DNA of 64,000 nucleotides from Astropecten irregularis (lineage: Eukaryota > Echinodermata > Asteroidea > Paxillosida > Astropectinidae): positions 2,294,001-2,358,000 of the forward strand of contig OZ020249.1 of assembly GCA_963971285.1 (NCBI GenBank), in the 5' to 3' direction. Below are positions 35,600 through 47,055 of the stretch, piece by piece (position 1 is the first letter of the stretch; each line of letters opens with the position of its first letter). The position numbers were made by a program, and so were the translations under genes. The notes under the pieces are model-generated. The model searched no databases. It was not told the origin of the DNA and worked only from the letters and a program-made list of their open reading frames with translations.

Positions 35600-37048
35600 A
35601 GGAGAAACCATGTCCAAGGTCGACAAGTGTATCCCCTAAGGGGGCAGAAATTGGCGAAGTGATATGACTTGTTTCTATTGCCCAGAAGAAGAAGGGGCAT
35701 TTTGTTCGGGAATGCAAGATGCCAGATCGAAGAAATTGAATGAATTCGGGAAACAGCCCACAGCAGACCCTGGTGCCCTAGGGGACGCTGAACCAAAATT
35801 TTGTTAATTTTTTAACATTTGTTGAATGGAACATTAAAGATGATCAAACGGATAAGAAAGTTATATTGCAAATACAAATGTATCCAGGTAAGGTTCTTTG
35901 TGCCGGCAGAATTAAAAGAAGAGGGTCTGCTTGTTGACACTGGGTTCAATTAACATTTTTATTTCATCGGCACTGTATTACACAATTCCACGGGATAGAA
36001 GATTACACCGGAATCTGCAGATCACCTCTGGGACTGAATTCCAAATAGTTGGGAGTGCTTGGGTTGAGCTACAGGTGGGGAGGACCACATACTTGAAGAT
36101 GGAAGGAATCTTAATTGTTACCAACTGGTCGGGCGTTTCAGTTTAGTACAACATAAGTGATGTGATCATCAATGGTGAGAGGATCAGGTGTACCAACTCA
36201 CAAGGTGACTCAATAATGTGCAAGAGCATTACTGTGATTCCACCTGGCTATGAGGCTTTCGTCCCGAGGAGGATGGCAAAGAGTCGATGCCTTGGTTGGG
36301 TCTTTTAGAACCCACCAACAAGGACCCATGTTCCACCGAGGCTTGCTGATGGCACGACTTCTGAAGACGTGGTTGTTCCTCTGTTTTAACCATGGAAAAG
36401 GATAATCGTGTAGTGAAACAGGGGACTATGGCTGGTCTCTTTGCAACTGTAGAACCGGATAATGTAGCGAGTGTGCAGTCAGTCCCACGTGAAGGAAAAG
36501 ATGATGTGAAATTCCCTGACCATCTAAAAGACCTATTTCAAAGAAGCATGGAAAGCATTGATAAAAAATATGCCAATGCTGTGGCAATCCTATTGTGTGA
36601 ATATGCGGACATGTTCTCCAAGGGAAACCATGATCGACATTGGGTGTACGGGAATTAGGGAAAGGCCGCGAAGGTATCCGGTATCAGAGCAGGAGGAGAT
36701 AGGCCGACAGGTAAAGGAAATGGCGGTTAAAGGAGTAATAGAACTTTCGGACGGTCCGTGGGCTTCTAATGTAGTGAGCACCGGTGATTAAGAAAGATGG
36801 CAGAAAAACGTTTTGTGTGGACTATAGACGCTTGAATACGTACCACGGAGCAAATAGAACTTCACGAGGAAACAAAGCAGAAGGCAGCTTTTGTCTCTCG
36901 AGATGGTCTATAAAGGTGGTGTGTAATGCCATTTGGGCTTTGTAATGCACCATCAACCTTTGAGATGGAAAGAGTGATGGCAGGTTTTTGTCAGAAATAT
37001 AGAATCATGGGCAATACATGCCAAGGTAATAGTGATCAGTGAAAACGT
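35600..37048 (+). pseudogene. Decayed Ty3/gypsy-like gag-pol: zinc knuckle, protease, RT start
   Basis: Pieces appear in the normal gypsy order. A CCHC knuckle (CFYC, then GHFVREC after a one-base shift) is at 35670-35715. A protease active site, LLVDTG, has its D-T-G codons at 35936-35944 and continues (after a shift) with INIFISSALYY and VELQVG. The lead-in to RT includes FPDHLKDLF, AILLCEYADMFSKGNHD and, in another frame, RERPRRYPVSEQEEIGRQ...KGVIELSDGPWASNVV (36645-36777). FCVDYRRLNTY ends at about 36844. RT then jumps, by deletion, to the segment with RWCVMPFGLCNAPSTFERV-like residues at 36845-37048. There are multiple frameshifts and stops, and no LTR was found next to it. Confidence 0.8.
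36845..37048 (+). repeat. 204-bp direct repeat of gypsy RT sequence, copy 1
   Basis: This segment encodes RT core residues around the FGLCNAPSTF motif (frameshifted) and is repeated at 37542-37745 with an offset of exactly 697 bp. One visible difference is TATAAAGG against TATATAGG. The two copies bracket an inverted scrap of another LTR element (37049-37541). At 204 bp it is far too long to be a target-site duplication, so the arrangement was made by a rearrangement. Confidence 0.85.
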
Positions 37049-37239
37049 CAAGGGGAGTCTGCCATGCCTTCAAGATCCCCTTTACATCCTCCACCCACTC
37101 CTCAATTTCTGGGTCCTTTGGGCTTCTTCGGTGTCCCACGAATACAGCCACTCGAAAATCGAATGGCACATATGTGACTGGATGGGCGACTGCTGCCTCT
37201 CCTTCCATGACTATCAGCCAGTATCCCACTTCTGTCACG
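37049..37239 (-). pseudogene. Fragment of gag N-terminus (inverted copy)
   Basis: The minus strand matches the first part of the gag at 51742-51934, including the start codon and residues FDFRVAVFVGHRRSPKDPEI and EEWVEDVKGILKAW. It stops at 37049, about 54 residues into gag, where it abuts the 204-bp RT repeat. It is part of the left palindrome arm, and the rest of the element is missing on this side. Confidence 0.88.
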
Positions 37240-37541
37240 TGTAATAGGGGCTGATGGTAGCGGATGAACACTATTGGGAGATCTTTGTTACTGGCTGGAA
37301 AGGAGAGTTAAAAGAGGACACAGCAGTCAGGATTGATGTTGTAACAGCACTAAAGCATGCTGCCCAACACCAATCCCAACCACTGCATCCTCAGTTATCT
37401 CAGGTCGCTCCACTTCTCAACAGGGGTGTCAGGGTCACAAAATAGCACATCTTAATAAGTGTAATGGGCGAACCTGTAAACCTATGGCTGTACCAGTCTT
37501 AAAGTTAAAACAAAGAATAAAGCAGGGGTGTCCCTTTTCTG
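37240..37541 (-). repeat. LTR fragment (inverted copy), 302 bp
   Basis: This is the reverse complement of the 5' LTR at 51440-51741, starting TGTAATAGGGG on the plus strand. It lacks the first 26 bp of the LTR as judged by the complete 3' LTR at 54070-54393, and is fused there to the gypsy RT segment that begins ACGGAGC at 37542. Confidence 0.88.
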
Positions 37542-38055
37542 ACGGAGCAAATAGAACTTCACGAGGAAACAAAGCAGAAGGCAGCTTTTGTCTCTCGAGA
37601 TGGTCTATATAGGTGGTGTGTAATGCCATTTGGGCTTTGTAATGCACCATCAACCTTTGAGATGGAAAGAGTGATGGCAGGTTTTTGTCAGAAATATAGA
37701 ATCATGGGCAATACATGCCAAGGTAATAGTGATCAGTGAAAACGTTTGTGTCCACATTTCGAGAAAACAGCGTTTAAATATATGGGTGCCTTAATTACGA
37801 TGGCACTTCCTCGGCCTAAACCTTTGTTATGATCGCCACAGCATTGCTACCAAATACAAGCTTTATAGATCACTGGTTCTATCCTCACTTCTCTATGGCT
37901 GCGAGACCTGGGACACTTCATGCCGAGACTGAGAGACGCATCCAGCTCAGAAATATTTCAGAAGAGGCTACAAGCAAGCCTTCGCAGGCCTCGAAGGTGT
38001 GGAGTGTGTAGCCGATGATATAATTGTCTTTGGAACTGGTGACTCAAAGAAAGCC
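37542..38055 (+). pseudogene. Gypsy RT remnant interrupted by a LINE scrap
   Basis: Copy 2 of the 204-bp RT repeat (37542-37745) continues into more gypsy RT sequence. A piece reading CETWDTSCRD with SLVLSSLLYG before it (about 37825-37960) is typical of a LINE C-terminal region and interrupts the gypsy sequence. Gypsy RT resumes with FAGLEGVECVADDIIVFGTG (about 37985-38045), which contains the catalytic A-D-D box. The reading frame is not continuous. The whole block is mirrored at 50926-51439. Confidence 0.78.
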
Positions 38056-38069
38056 ATTTTAGAAAAAAA

Positions 38070-40257
38070 AAAATTCGAAAAAAATCCCCCTGGATCACCG
38101 CTCATTCATCGCAAACATTCTCTTCACCAATTCCAAGTCATCCAGTTCCAGTGAAGTGTGGCAAGAATTCAAACATGTACACAATCAAGTCAAAAATGCT
38201 TCAAAATCAGCCTACTGGAAGCTCTTCTCAACACCTGACAACAAGCGAAGCTTCTGGCGCTTTGTTCGAGAACAGAAGAAATCTCAGTGCCCGGCTTCGT
38301 TGCAGAAAGATCAAACATTCCTCCACAAACCTGCAGACATCTGCCAAGCCTTCAATGACCACTTCATCTCTATCCATTCACCATCAGCTTCGCCCCCAGA
38401 GACCCCACCTCCTTGCTCACTACCAATCCCGGAATTTCCTGTTTTCACGGTTGGGAAAACGCTGCGACATTACAAATTATCGTCCACTGGCCTTAACATC
38501 GGTCATTTGTAAAGTTTTGGAGAGGGCCGTGGCCGATAACATTAATTGAACACATGTCATCACTCTGCCTTAGCAACCCAAGCTTCACTTCTCCCAGCTG
38601 ACAAATGTCATTCACAACTGGGCCGACATTCTGGACACACCACATCCACCTCGCAATTATGTTATCTTCTTGGATTTCAGCAAGGCTTTTGATGTAATGC
38701 CTCATCACATTCTCCTTGATAAACTGGTAAGTCTGTACAATATTCGTGGTCAAACCTGGACATGATTGAAGTCATTTCTCCTGAACAGAAAACAGCGAGT
38801 TTTGTACAAGGGGTCGTTTTCTGACTTAGGCCCCTGTCACTTCTGGAGTTCCCCAGTTCTTGGACCACTGCTCATTATCATCTTCATGAATGACATTTCC
38901 AACAACCTGGCCTCTAATTCCTTGCTGTTTGCTGATGATGCAGTCCTGTATAAGCCCATCAACTCACCCAGTGACGAGCATGTCCTTCAGTCAGATTTGA
39001 CCCAGCTGGAAAGATGAAGTCACTGAATGCTTATACCAAAACCAGTCTTACACATGACCCGCTCCAAAACAGGATGCCACCTCCTCAGTGGCTCGCTACT
39101 CAGTACCGCTAGAGAATACCTTGGAATCACTATAAATGACACTCACCTGGAATGACCACATAGATTCAGTGATATCTAAAGCCAATGGGACATCAGGATT
39201 CGTCTGGCAAATGGCAGGAGGCACATCAACCCCAGCCAAATCACTTGTGTTGCCAATTCTTGAATACGGCCTCCCAAGCCTTGTATTCCATTTCCCCTCT
39301 ATGCTGACGTAAGCACATGCGGCTAGCCCGTCTCTGAATTTTCTCAATTTTGGAGATTGCTTATTGGGTGTACGGGGTGTACGGGAAATGGAATACAAGG
39401 ACAGGCTTCGGTCTCTGGGATGGTCATCACTGGAAAATAGGAGAAAACAACACGTCGTTACCTTCGTTATCAGGTGTCTATTTGGCCTGGTGGACTGTCA
39501 GTTGATTTCACCAAGATAAATCCTCGTCATGTGACTTTGCCCGAACTCAGCCTCTCAAGAATACACCAACCCATGTCTTGCCCCGCATCTGGAGTACCCT
39601 TCCATCTTACATCAAGGACTCTCATTCTGGACTCAAAGTTTTCAATAGAAACTTGTGCATCTCTATTCCGTGGTAATTTGTTTACCATTTAACTTGCCTA
39701 GTAATTTATTATTTATAAATTATTTGTTTATTTATTCCTTTTTTTTTTTACTTATTTTTATTATTAATGTTGTTATTGTAATCTTTGGCTGTAAAATCAA
39801 TAAGTTGTAATCTTTGAATTTTGTGCTTATTGGTTTTTGTTTTATTTGTTTGTTAGTTGGAGTGTTTTGTTTATATATTGTTTGTTTTGTTGGGGTTTGT
39901 TTGTTTGTTTTTGTTTTTAATGGTTTGACAATTTTAATTTAGAAATGTATTTATTTTTTATTTTTCCCAGATTACCTATCAGTGTCTGTGTTGCATTTTG
40001 AGTTTGGATGGACAAGACCTCGGACTACAGTGTTTAAGTATACTTTTGTTTATCCTGGCCAGCTTGAAATGCTTTGTTGATTGTAGATGTCACTCACCAA
40101 TCCCGTCCTTCCCTTTACCATCATCCCTATCCCTCGCCCTCTTGCCCTTCCCCCTTTCAGTTATTAGTTGCTTATTTGTTATCCCAGTTTTACTGTTAAT
40201 GTACATGACTGTATTCATTGTTTGTTGATGGCCGAATAAATAATCATAATAATAACA
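38070..40257 (+). mobile_element. CR1/Jockey-like LINE, decayed, with 3' TAA-rich tail
   Basis: Motifs run in LINE order but in changing frames. The RT approach region is at 38151-38470 (WKLFSTPDNKRSFWRFVREQ). ITNYRPLALTSVICKVLER is at about 38463-38525. VIFLDFSKAFDV is at 38661-38696, and a damaged SGVPQ box with LGPLLIIIFMNDISNN at about 38845-38905. The catalytic LLFADDAVLY has its A-D-D codons at 38931-38939. C-terminal remnants (EYKDRLRSLGWSSLENRR, frameshifted) lie near 39390-39440. A T/TTTG-rich stretch (39695-39960) and an A/T-rich end with ATAATAATAAC (about 40235-40255) mark the 3' end. The 5' part with the endonuclease is missing. The mirror copy is at 48724-50911. Confidence 0.85.
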
Positions 40258-40259
40258 AT

Positions 40260-41925
40260 CACAACCTTGCGGCTAAGAGCCCTACTTCAGAGATACAGAG
40301 ACAAAGGGCACCAGACTGAACAGACGGAATAAAAAGTGCAAAGATAGAAGGGAAGTGTTCAATACCTTGCAAGATTTCTGCCAAGATTGTCTGAGATCTT
40401 TGAGCCATTCAGAACACTCACCACACAAGGGAGAACCCTTGGAAATGGGGAGATGAGCGAGAACAAGGAACGAAGGAAATCAAACTGTTGCTAACAAAGG
40501 CTCCAATCCCATCCTTCTACAACCCGGAGAAAGAGCTGACCATACAATGTGACGCCAGCAAGTCATGCCTTGGCACCACACTACTTCAGGAGGGCCAACC
40601 GATTGCGTATGCGAGCAGAGCACCAAAACAGAGCAACGATATTGCTCAGATTGAGAAAGAGGCGATCGCAATCGTGTTCTCACTAGACAGGTTTCACCAG
40701 TACACATTTGGCAGACAGGTCCACATTCAGACCGATCACAAGCCACTTGAAACAATTGTGAAGAAGCCCCACAACCGAGCTCTACGAAAATTGCAAGGCA
40801 TGCTAATGAGAATGCTTCACTATGACATAGAAGTGAAATGAATCAAAGAAAAAGTCATACACCCTGCAGATCTACTGTCAATAGCATATCTGCCAGATAC
40901 AACAGGGGCAAGTAGCTTTAATGAAGTCAACACAGTCGGAGGACCAACTATGACTGAAGATCAAGTCAAGTGAAAAAACATACCAATCGCGACAGCAGCC
41001 TAGCTCCAAGTCCTGAAATCCATCATAAATACGAGGCTGGCAAGAGGACAAATCAGATGCAGTACCAGATGAAGCAAGACCATACTTCCACATCCGAGAT
41101 GAACTAACCTCACAAGAGAAGTAGAGTACTACAGAGGCGAAAGGATTGTCATCCCGGCACAGATGAAAGAGATGCTACATCTCACATCTTGGGTTAGAAA
41201 TTTAGCACTCCGCAGAGCACGTGATTGTATGTAACTCTACCTGTAACGCTTGCCGTACATACGAGCAACAAAACCAGAAAGAAACATCTCATGACATTCC
41301 TTACCGTCCATATGGGAGAAGAGTCGAAACACTACATCATAACTGTAGACTATTTCTCCAACTATTGGGACATTTACCGCCTCCATTGAGTCACCTACAC
41401 CCAATGGTCATGAAATTCAAAGGACATTTCGCACGCTATGGAATCCCGAACACAGTCATCAACGACAACAGACCTCAATTCGCTCCGAAGAGTTCGTGAA
41501 ATTCAGAAAGAAGTGGCAAAGCTGAATCTCCTGTAACAGCTGCCAAAAGGATGCTGAAAAAGTGCACGAAACCTCACAAAGATCCATACGCAGCATTACT
41601 GGAGATAAGAAACACACCCCAACAGGGAGTAGACAGCAGTCCTGCCCAACGCCTACGTGGTAGGCGAACCAGAACAACACTGCCACAACAACAAGCAATC
41701 TCCCGCAGCCAAGAGGAGCAGAAACTCTGGAAGAAGAGAAGAAGAAAATGAAGGTGCAGGCAAGACAGACAAGCAAAAAACTACAACAAAACTGCAAAAC
41801 AAACAGAGCTGTCGAGAATGGGAGAAAGCAGTTGTGAGAAAGACACTAGACGCTCTTGATGAAATAGAAACAGAGAAGGGCGTTCGACTGCGAAGGAACC
41901 GCAAAGACATGCTAAACTGCTAATA
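40260..41925 (+). pseudogene. Ty3/gypsy-like pol remnant: RNase H and integrase
   Basis: The most intact part (40488-40841) is a gypsy RNase H. It contains IQCDASKSCLGTTLL with the first catalytic Asp, IAQIEKEAIAIVFSLDRFHQ with the Glu, and IQTDHKPLETIV. Upstream, RT-end remnants read like EVFNTLQDFCQDCLR. Downstream are integrase pieces: a zinc-binding NSTCNACRTYEQQNQKET, HYIITVDYFSNYWD-like residues, FKGHFARYGIPNTVINDN with a DDE-box Asp, and KKCTKPHKDPYAALLEIRNT (41551-41610). Frameshifts and at least one deletion after NDNRPQFA break it. It begins directly after the LINE tail. The mirror copy is at 47056-48721. Confidence 0.83.
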
Positions 41926-41937
41926 TTCTTGGAGTTG

Positions 41938-42281
41938 TTAAAGGTAATATCATACTTTGGTTTTTGTCAAAGAAATACAGATATCAAGGAAGAAATGGTA
42001 ACAGTCATCTTTGAAAATTTCAGTCCCATACGGTGCCAACTTTTTGAGAAAACAGTGAAAAACGACAGTATTTCTTCAGTCTTATCTCTTTTATCTTTTA
42101 AAAGATCAAAAAGATTTTCTGTCGTTGTTTCACTAATTTCTGGATAAATACACCATTTCAGGCGGAAACATTTTAACGGTATGTTTCTACCACCACCACC
42201 ATCTTCATACCCTGTAAGTTATACGTAAATCTGTGAACATTTCTGTTTTGGTTTCTTACCAAAGTATGATACTACCTTTAA
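41938..42281. mobile_element. 344-bp MITE flanked by TTAA
   Basis: The ends form a terminal inverted repeat of about 20 bp (AGGTARTATCATACTTTGGT) just inside TTAA tetranucleotides at 41938-41941 and 42278-42281. TTAA is the target duplicated by piggyBac-superfamily transposons, so a piggyBac-like MITE is a reasonable guess. There is no transposase; the 72-codon open frame inside is unconvincing. The mirror copy at 46700-47043 carries the same ends. Confidence 0.75.
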
Positions 42282-42519
42282 ACGACTGTATTTCCAGTAA
42301 TAGGCCTACTCCAAGCTTAAAACTGCACTGAAATGTTCACTTTCAAACACAAAAGAGAGGATGTTCCAATATGCTAATTACATGGAGTTCATGACCTTTG
42401 ACATGAGAATGATTATAATAAACCTGGTCACAAGTTATGTGCAGGCTTGGAAGACTAACAACATGTCTCAGTGTCCCACTCATTACTCATCTTAAAGCCT
42501 TTACCCTAGTTATATTTTA
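42282..42519. other. Spacer with no recognised feature
   Basis: This is about 240 bp between the MITE and the first recognisable gag-like sequence. It may be the 5' region of the next retroelement, but no LTR end or primer-binding site was recognised. Confidence 0.45.
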
Positions 42520-44081
42520 ACGGTATTGTTTACATGGCCATCGACTTTGTTATGAGAGCTGCAATAAAACAAGAACAGACGTAAACTGTAGAACTTTACT
42601 GCCTCGACGCAGCTCAAGATATCCAGAAGTCAAGCTTGTAGATGACATAGCCTTGTTTGAGGATTCCGACACCAAAATAAATTCTAACGTTACCTCCGGA
42701 GAAAAGGGTAACAAATCTGGCGATCTTGTCAGGGCCATTACTGATGCATTTCACCACCTGGAGTGACGTGATTAAGCTGATGATGGTCCAGTGACTAGAC
42801 GAGAGACAAACCAGTGATTTCAAGGCGGACGAGTAGCAGAGCCATGCAGGCAGGGCCTGCTTGCTTTGCAACAGAGTGTGGTTGGACGGACAGGCCAACT
42901 ACAGAGGGAGCAAGAGATGTGCGAGGACTTGAACGGGCAAACAACTGATGACAGCAGTGCTCGTCGGGTCCTCATCCGCAGGGTGACCCGCTACCTCCAC
43001 AGTGAGGCCATTGAGGAGATGGAAGATGATGGCGGAAGGTTTTCGAGGACCTTCATAAATTCCTGGAGACCATTACCCTAGGAACATCCAGCCCTCCCAT
43101 CGATCCACCAGTCACCAAAAAGGCTAGCCCAACAGGAAGGAAGGAATTCCTGGTCGTCGGAATTGTGGGGCTCGCCAAGCAGCAGAAGGCCAAACCAGCA
43201 GACAAGGTGCAGGACGTGGCTGTTGTGGAACCTCAAAGTGATCTGATGAAGCAGCTTCAACATATCCAGGCTGAGGTATCTGCCCTCAAGACTTCGACCA
43301 AGCAGGCAGACAACAAATTCGAGTCCAGTGAAAAGGCAACCGAGATCTTCCCGCCCCCCCCTCGGGAGAGGGGGCTGCAAACAGTTGCCGTCAAGCTAGA
43401 AAGGGTTCTGAGTGCGACCATTGCCTCATCTGTGGGAGTCAGGGGGCACTTCCAGAGGGGTTGCAGACAACGCCGACAATCCAAGCAGCCGGGAAACGCC
43501 AAAGGGGCAAGCGGAGGGGACGCCGTTAATGCCCTTAATCAACATAAGTTGCGCCTGTTATGTGATAGACCCCAACGCAGTTCTCCCAATTCAGCTCTCA
43601 ACCCACAGGACATCCACCAGCGTGCTGCTGTCATGGCATTGTCTCCCTCCAACAGATCAAGCTTGTTGGCCAAAAATGTAACATCCAGTGCTATCTAGGA
43701 GGAAGAGCAACGGCCCGCAACGGGACACCGGCGCACAGGTCTCCCTTGTGTCTTCTGCCTGTGTCAAAGAGAACATGCCCAGTCCCATGAGTCCCATGAG
43801 CCCTGTTACTAACTTGCTTGACTCCAGTGACCTGATGGTGACGGCAGCTAACAACGCTAAGCTGTATGGCGGTTTCATTGAGGTCGAGTTTCAGCTGCCA
43901 GCTGGAGGCCACAAGCCCTTGTCGGATCCAGTGCTGGTGACAAGTGACCCCCTGAATCACCCCATCATTGGATCCAACGTGTTGGAAGAACTGGTGCAAG
44001 ACCCGAAATATTCAGCCAAGTCCCTGCTGACTGCAATGAAGGACACGTTCCCCACAACTGGTAGGCAGAATATTCAAGCTT
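42520..44081 (+). pseudogene. Third LTR-retroelement remnant: gag, CCHC knuckle, aspartic protease
   Basis: Gag-like pieces at about 42524-43080 read YPEVKLVDDIALFEDSDT, LVRAITDAF and RVTRYLHSEAIEEMEDDGG. A linker follows with KQLQHIQAEVSALKTSTKQA. A CCHC knuckle at about 43415-43465 is broken by one extra G in a run of five (CLICGSQG, then HFQRGC in another frame). Next comes a protease start with DTGAQVSLVS (D-T-G codons at 43724-43732) and FIEVEFQLPAGGHKPLSDPV, DPLNHPIIGSNVLEELVQDP. The sequence runs into the assembly gap at 44081. Gag and protease are in separate frames with internal stops. Both palindrome arms share the same knuckle frameshift, so decay preceded the duplication. LTRs were not identified. 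Confidence 0.78.
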
Positions 44082-44281
44082 NNNNNNNNNNNNNNNNNNN
44101 NNNNNNNNNNNNNNNNNNNNNNNNNNNNNNNNNNNNNNNNNNNNNNNNNNNNNNNNNNNNNNNNNNNNNNNNNNNNNNNNNNNNNNNNNNNNNNNNNNNN
44201 NNNNNNNNNNNNNNNNNNNNNNNNNNNNNNNNNNNNNNNNNNNNNNNNNNNNNNNNNNNNNNNNNNNNNNNNNNNNNNNNN
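44082..44281. other. Assembly gap (200 N)
   Basis: Exactly 200 undetermined bases lie near the centre of the giant inverted repeat. The base before the gap completes an AAGCTT (HindIII) site at 44076-44081. A round-number gap usually marks a scaffold join of unknown or nominal size. Confidence 0.99.
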
Positions 44282-44828
44282 CTGGAGCGGCTGAACCAAT
44301 GACAGTGATGTTTGAAGCCGCAGTGGTCGGATGGTTTTGAGATGGGAGATGCGGTTGTCACGATTCCTTAGAGGAAGTTCCTGCAGAATCAGCATCTTAG
44401 TATCCAACCCTACCGGCCATGACATCACCGTTGGAAGCAGAACCTGCCTTGGTTCCCTGCAGGTGATAAAGTCAATTCTTCGGGCTGAAGCCACGGCTAG
44501 TTCACCATCGAAAGTCCCAACAAAGCTGGATGATCCTGGCTGACTCCGAGGAGGAGCCAGTGTATTATCACCATGCTAAAATCTGTGTGTAGCTGTCTAG
44601 TGAGTGTCTACCCTAGGGACATGACCCTGAAGACTCCAGTAGTGAGCACAGCCATGTGAAATGTGGGGGTAACCCAGTAACCTGCATGTCATGACGCATG
44701 ACGCAGGCCCAGTGTCCAAGGTGGTTGAGCCATCTCCTTATTTGGAAAACTACCTTAGATTAATCATTTGCATTATTCCATCCCATATCGGAAAGTGCCC
44801 AAACAGATTGCACTTCACTGTGACACTC
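44282..44828 (+). pseudogene. Continuation of the third retroelement after the gap, then decayed sequence
   Basis: Plus-strand reading at 44365-44480 gives SCRISILVSNPTGHDITVGS and LGSLQVIKSIL. This resembles the linker between protease and RT of gypsy-like polyproteins and continues, in order, from the protease left of the gap. After about 44545 no further motif was recognised, and stops are frequent. This stretch has no counterpart in the right arm, so it is the asymmetric centre of the inverted repeat. Confidence 0.6.
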
Positions 44829-46461
44829 CTAACAGCCTGAGTCTTCCCAATTATGCTTAGTGAAGCTAAGCATAATTGGCTCACGCTGTTGCGGCAGGTT
44901 TACCAAAGCTTGAATATTCTGCCTACCAGTTGTGGGGAACGTGTCCTTCATTGCAGTCAGCAGGGACTTGGCTGAATATTTCGGGTCTTGCACCAGTTCT
45001 TCCAACACGTTGGATCCAATGATGGGGTGATTCAGGGGGTCACTTGTCACCAGCACTGGATCCGACAAGGGCTTGTGGCCTCCAGCTGGCAGCTGAAACT
45101 CGACCTCAATGAAACCGCCATACAGCTTAGCGTTGTTAGCTGCCGTCACCATCAGGTCACTGGAGTCAAGCAAGTTAGTAACAGGGCTCATGGGACTCGG
45201 CATGTTCTCTTTGACACAGGCAGAAGACACAAGGGAGACCTGTGCGCCGGTGTCCCGTTGCGGGCCGTTGCTCTTCCTCCTAGATAGCACTGGATGTTAC
45301 ATTTTTGGCCAACAAGCTTGATCTGTTGGAGGGAGACAATGCCATGACAGCAGCACGCTGGTGGATGTCCTGTGGGTTGAGAGCTGAATTGGGAGAACTG
45401 CGTTGGGGTCTATCACATAACAGGCGCAACTTATGTTGATTAAGGGCATTAACGGCGTCCCCTCCGCTTGCCCCTTTGGCGTTTCCCGGCTGCTTGGATT
45501 GTCGGCGTTGTCTGCAACCCCTCTGGAAGTGCCCCCTGACTCCCACAGATGAGGCAATGGTCGCACTCAGAACCCTTTCTAGCTTGACGGCAACTGTTTG
45601 CAGCCCCCTCTCCCGAGGGGGGCGGGAAGATCTCGGTTGCCTTTTCACTGGACTCGAATTTGTTGTCTGCCTGCTTGGTCGAAGTCTTGAGGGCAGATAC
45701 CTCAGCCTGGATATGTTGAAGCTGCTTCATCAGATCACTTTGAGGTTCCACAACAGCCACGTCCTGCGTGACCTTGTCTGCTGGTTTGGCCTTCTGCTGC
45801 TTGGCGAGCCCCACAATTCCGACGACCCGGAATTCCTTCCTTCCTGTTGGGCTAGCCTCTTTGGTGACTGGTGGATCGATGGGAGGGCTGGATGTTCCTA
45901 GGGTAATGGTCTCCAGGAATTTATGAAGGTCCTCGAAAACCTTCCGCCATCATCTTCCATCTCCTCAATGGCCTCACTGTGGAGGTAGCGGGTCACCCTG
46001 CGGACGAGGACCCGACGAGCACTGCTGTCATCAGTTGTTTGCCCGTTCAAGTCCTCGCACATCTCTAATTGCTCCCTCTGTAGTTGGCCTATCCGTCCAA
46101 CCACACTCTGTTGCAAAGCAAGCAGGCCCTGCCTGCATGGCTCTGCTACTCGTCCGCCTTTGAAATCACTGGTTTGTCTCTCGTCTAGTCACTGGACCAT
46201 CATCAGCTTAATCACGTCACTCCAGGTGGTGAATGCATCAGTAATGGCCCTGACAAGATCGCCAGATTTGTTACCCTTTTCTCCGGAGGTAACGTTAGAA
46301 TTTATTTTGGTGTCGGAATCCTCAAACAAGGCTATGTCATCTACAAGCTTGACTTCTGGATATCTTGAGCTGCGTCGAGGCAGTAAAGTTCTACAGTTTA
46401 CGTCTGTTCTTGTTTTATTGCAGCTCTCATAACAAAGTCGATGGCCATGTAACAATACCGT
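44829..46461 (-). pseudogene. Third LTR-retroelement remnant, mirror copy
   Basis: This is the minus-strand copy of the gag-knuckle-protease remnant at 42520-44081. It extends a little further at the protease end, to residues ALVNLPQQREPIMLSFTKHN and a stop near 44829. It carries the same DTGAQVSLVS protease start and the same extra G that breaks the knuckle. Small differences from the left copy are an added codon near 46073 (QREQLEMC against QREQEMC), a 3-bp difference near 45765 and loss of a 9-bp repeat near 45190. Confidence 0.78.
44847..44879. repeat. Perfect 14-bp hairpin at the inner end of the right arm
   Basis: CCAATTATGCTTAG (44847-44860), a 5-nt loop TGAAG, then CTAAGCATAATTGG (44866-44879). 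The stem is perfect. It lies 27 bp inside the unpaired centre, next to where the right arm begins at 44906. Confidence 0.9.
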
Positions 46462-46699
46462 TAAAATATAACTAGGGTAAAGGCTTTAAGATGAGTAATG
46501 AGTGGGACACTGAGACATGTTGTTAGTCTTCCAAGCCTGCACATAACTTGTGACCAGGTTTATTATAATCATTCTCATGTCAAAGGTCATGAACTCCATG
46601 TAATTAGCATATTGGAACATCCTCTCTTTTGTGTTTGAAAGTGAACATTTCAGTGCAGTTTTAAGCTTGGAGTAGGCCTATTACTGGAAATACAGTCGT

Positions 46700-47043
46700 T
46701 TAAAGGTAGTATCATACTTTGGTAAGAAACCAAAACAGAAATGTTCACAGATTTACGTATAACTTACAGGGTATGAAGATGGTGGTGGTGGTAGAAACAT
46801 ACCGTTAAAATGTTTCCGCCTGAAATGGTGTATTTATCCAGAAATTAGTGAAACAACGACAGAAAATCTTTTTGATCTTTTAAAAGATAAAAGAGATAAG
46901 ACTGAAGAAATACTGTCGTTTTTCACTGTTTTCTCAAAAAGTTGGCACCGTATGGGACTGAAATTTTCAAAGATGACTGTTACCATTTCTTCCTTGATAT
47001 CTGTATTTCTTTGACAAAAACCAAAGTATGATATTACCTTTAA
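46700..47043. mobile_element. 344-bp TTAA-flanked MITE, mirror copy
   Basis: Reverse complement of the MITE at 41938-42281, with TTAA at both ends (46700-46703 and 47040-47043). It arrived as part of the palindrome arm, not by separate insertion. Confidence 0.75.
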
Positions 47044-47055
47044 CAACTCCAAGAA

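Larger units (their letters stand above)
37047..44081 (+). repeat. Left arm of a giant inverted repeat (about 7.03 kb)
   Basis: Positions 37047-44081 are the reverse complement of 44906-51934. Paired coordinates sum to 88981 across the outer 5 kb without net indels and drift only to 88987 near the centre, so the arms are nearly identical. Visible differences include a 9-bp insertion in this arm at the repeated AGTCCCATG near 43780, missing bases near 43208 (AAGGTGCAGG against AAGGTCACGCAGG in the other arm), a 3-bp indel near 42916 and isolated substitutions. The arm ends against a 200-N gap at an AAGCTT site. Confidence 0.93.

Noticed and set aside
41653-41910. Hydrophobic 85-codon minus-strand frame (and its mirror at 47071-47328)
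   Set aside because: It lies opposite the integrase C-terminal remnant; the hydrophobic look comes from reading Lys/Glu-rich sequence backwards.
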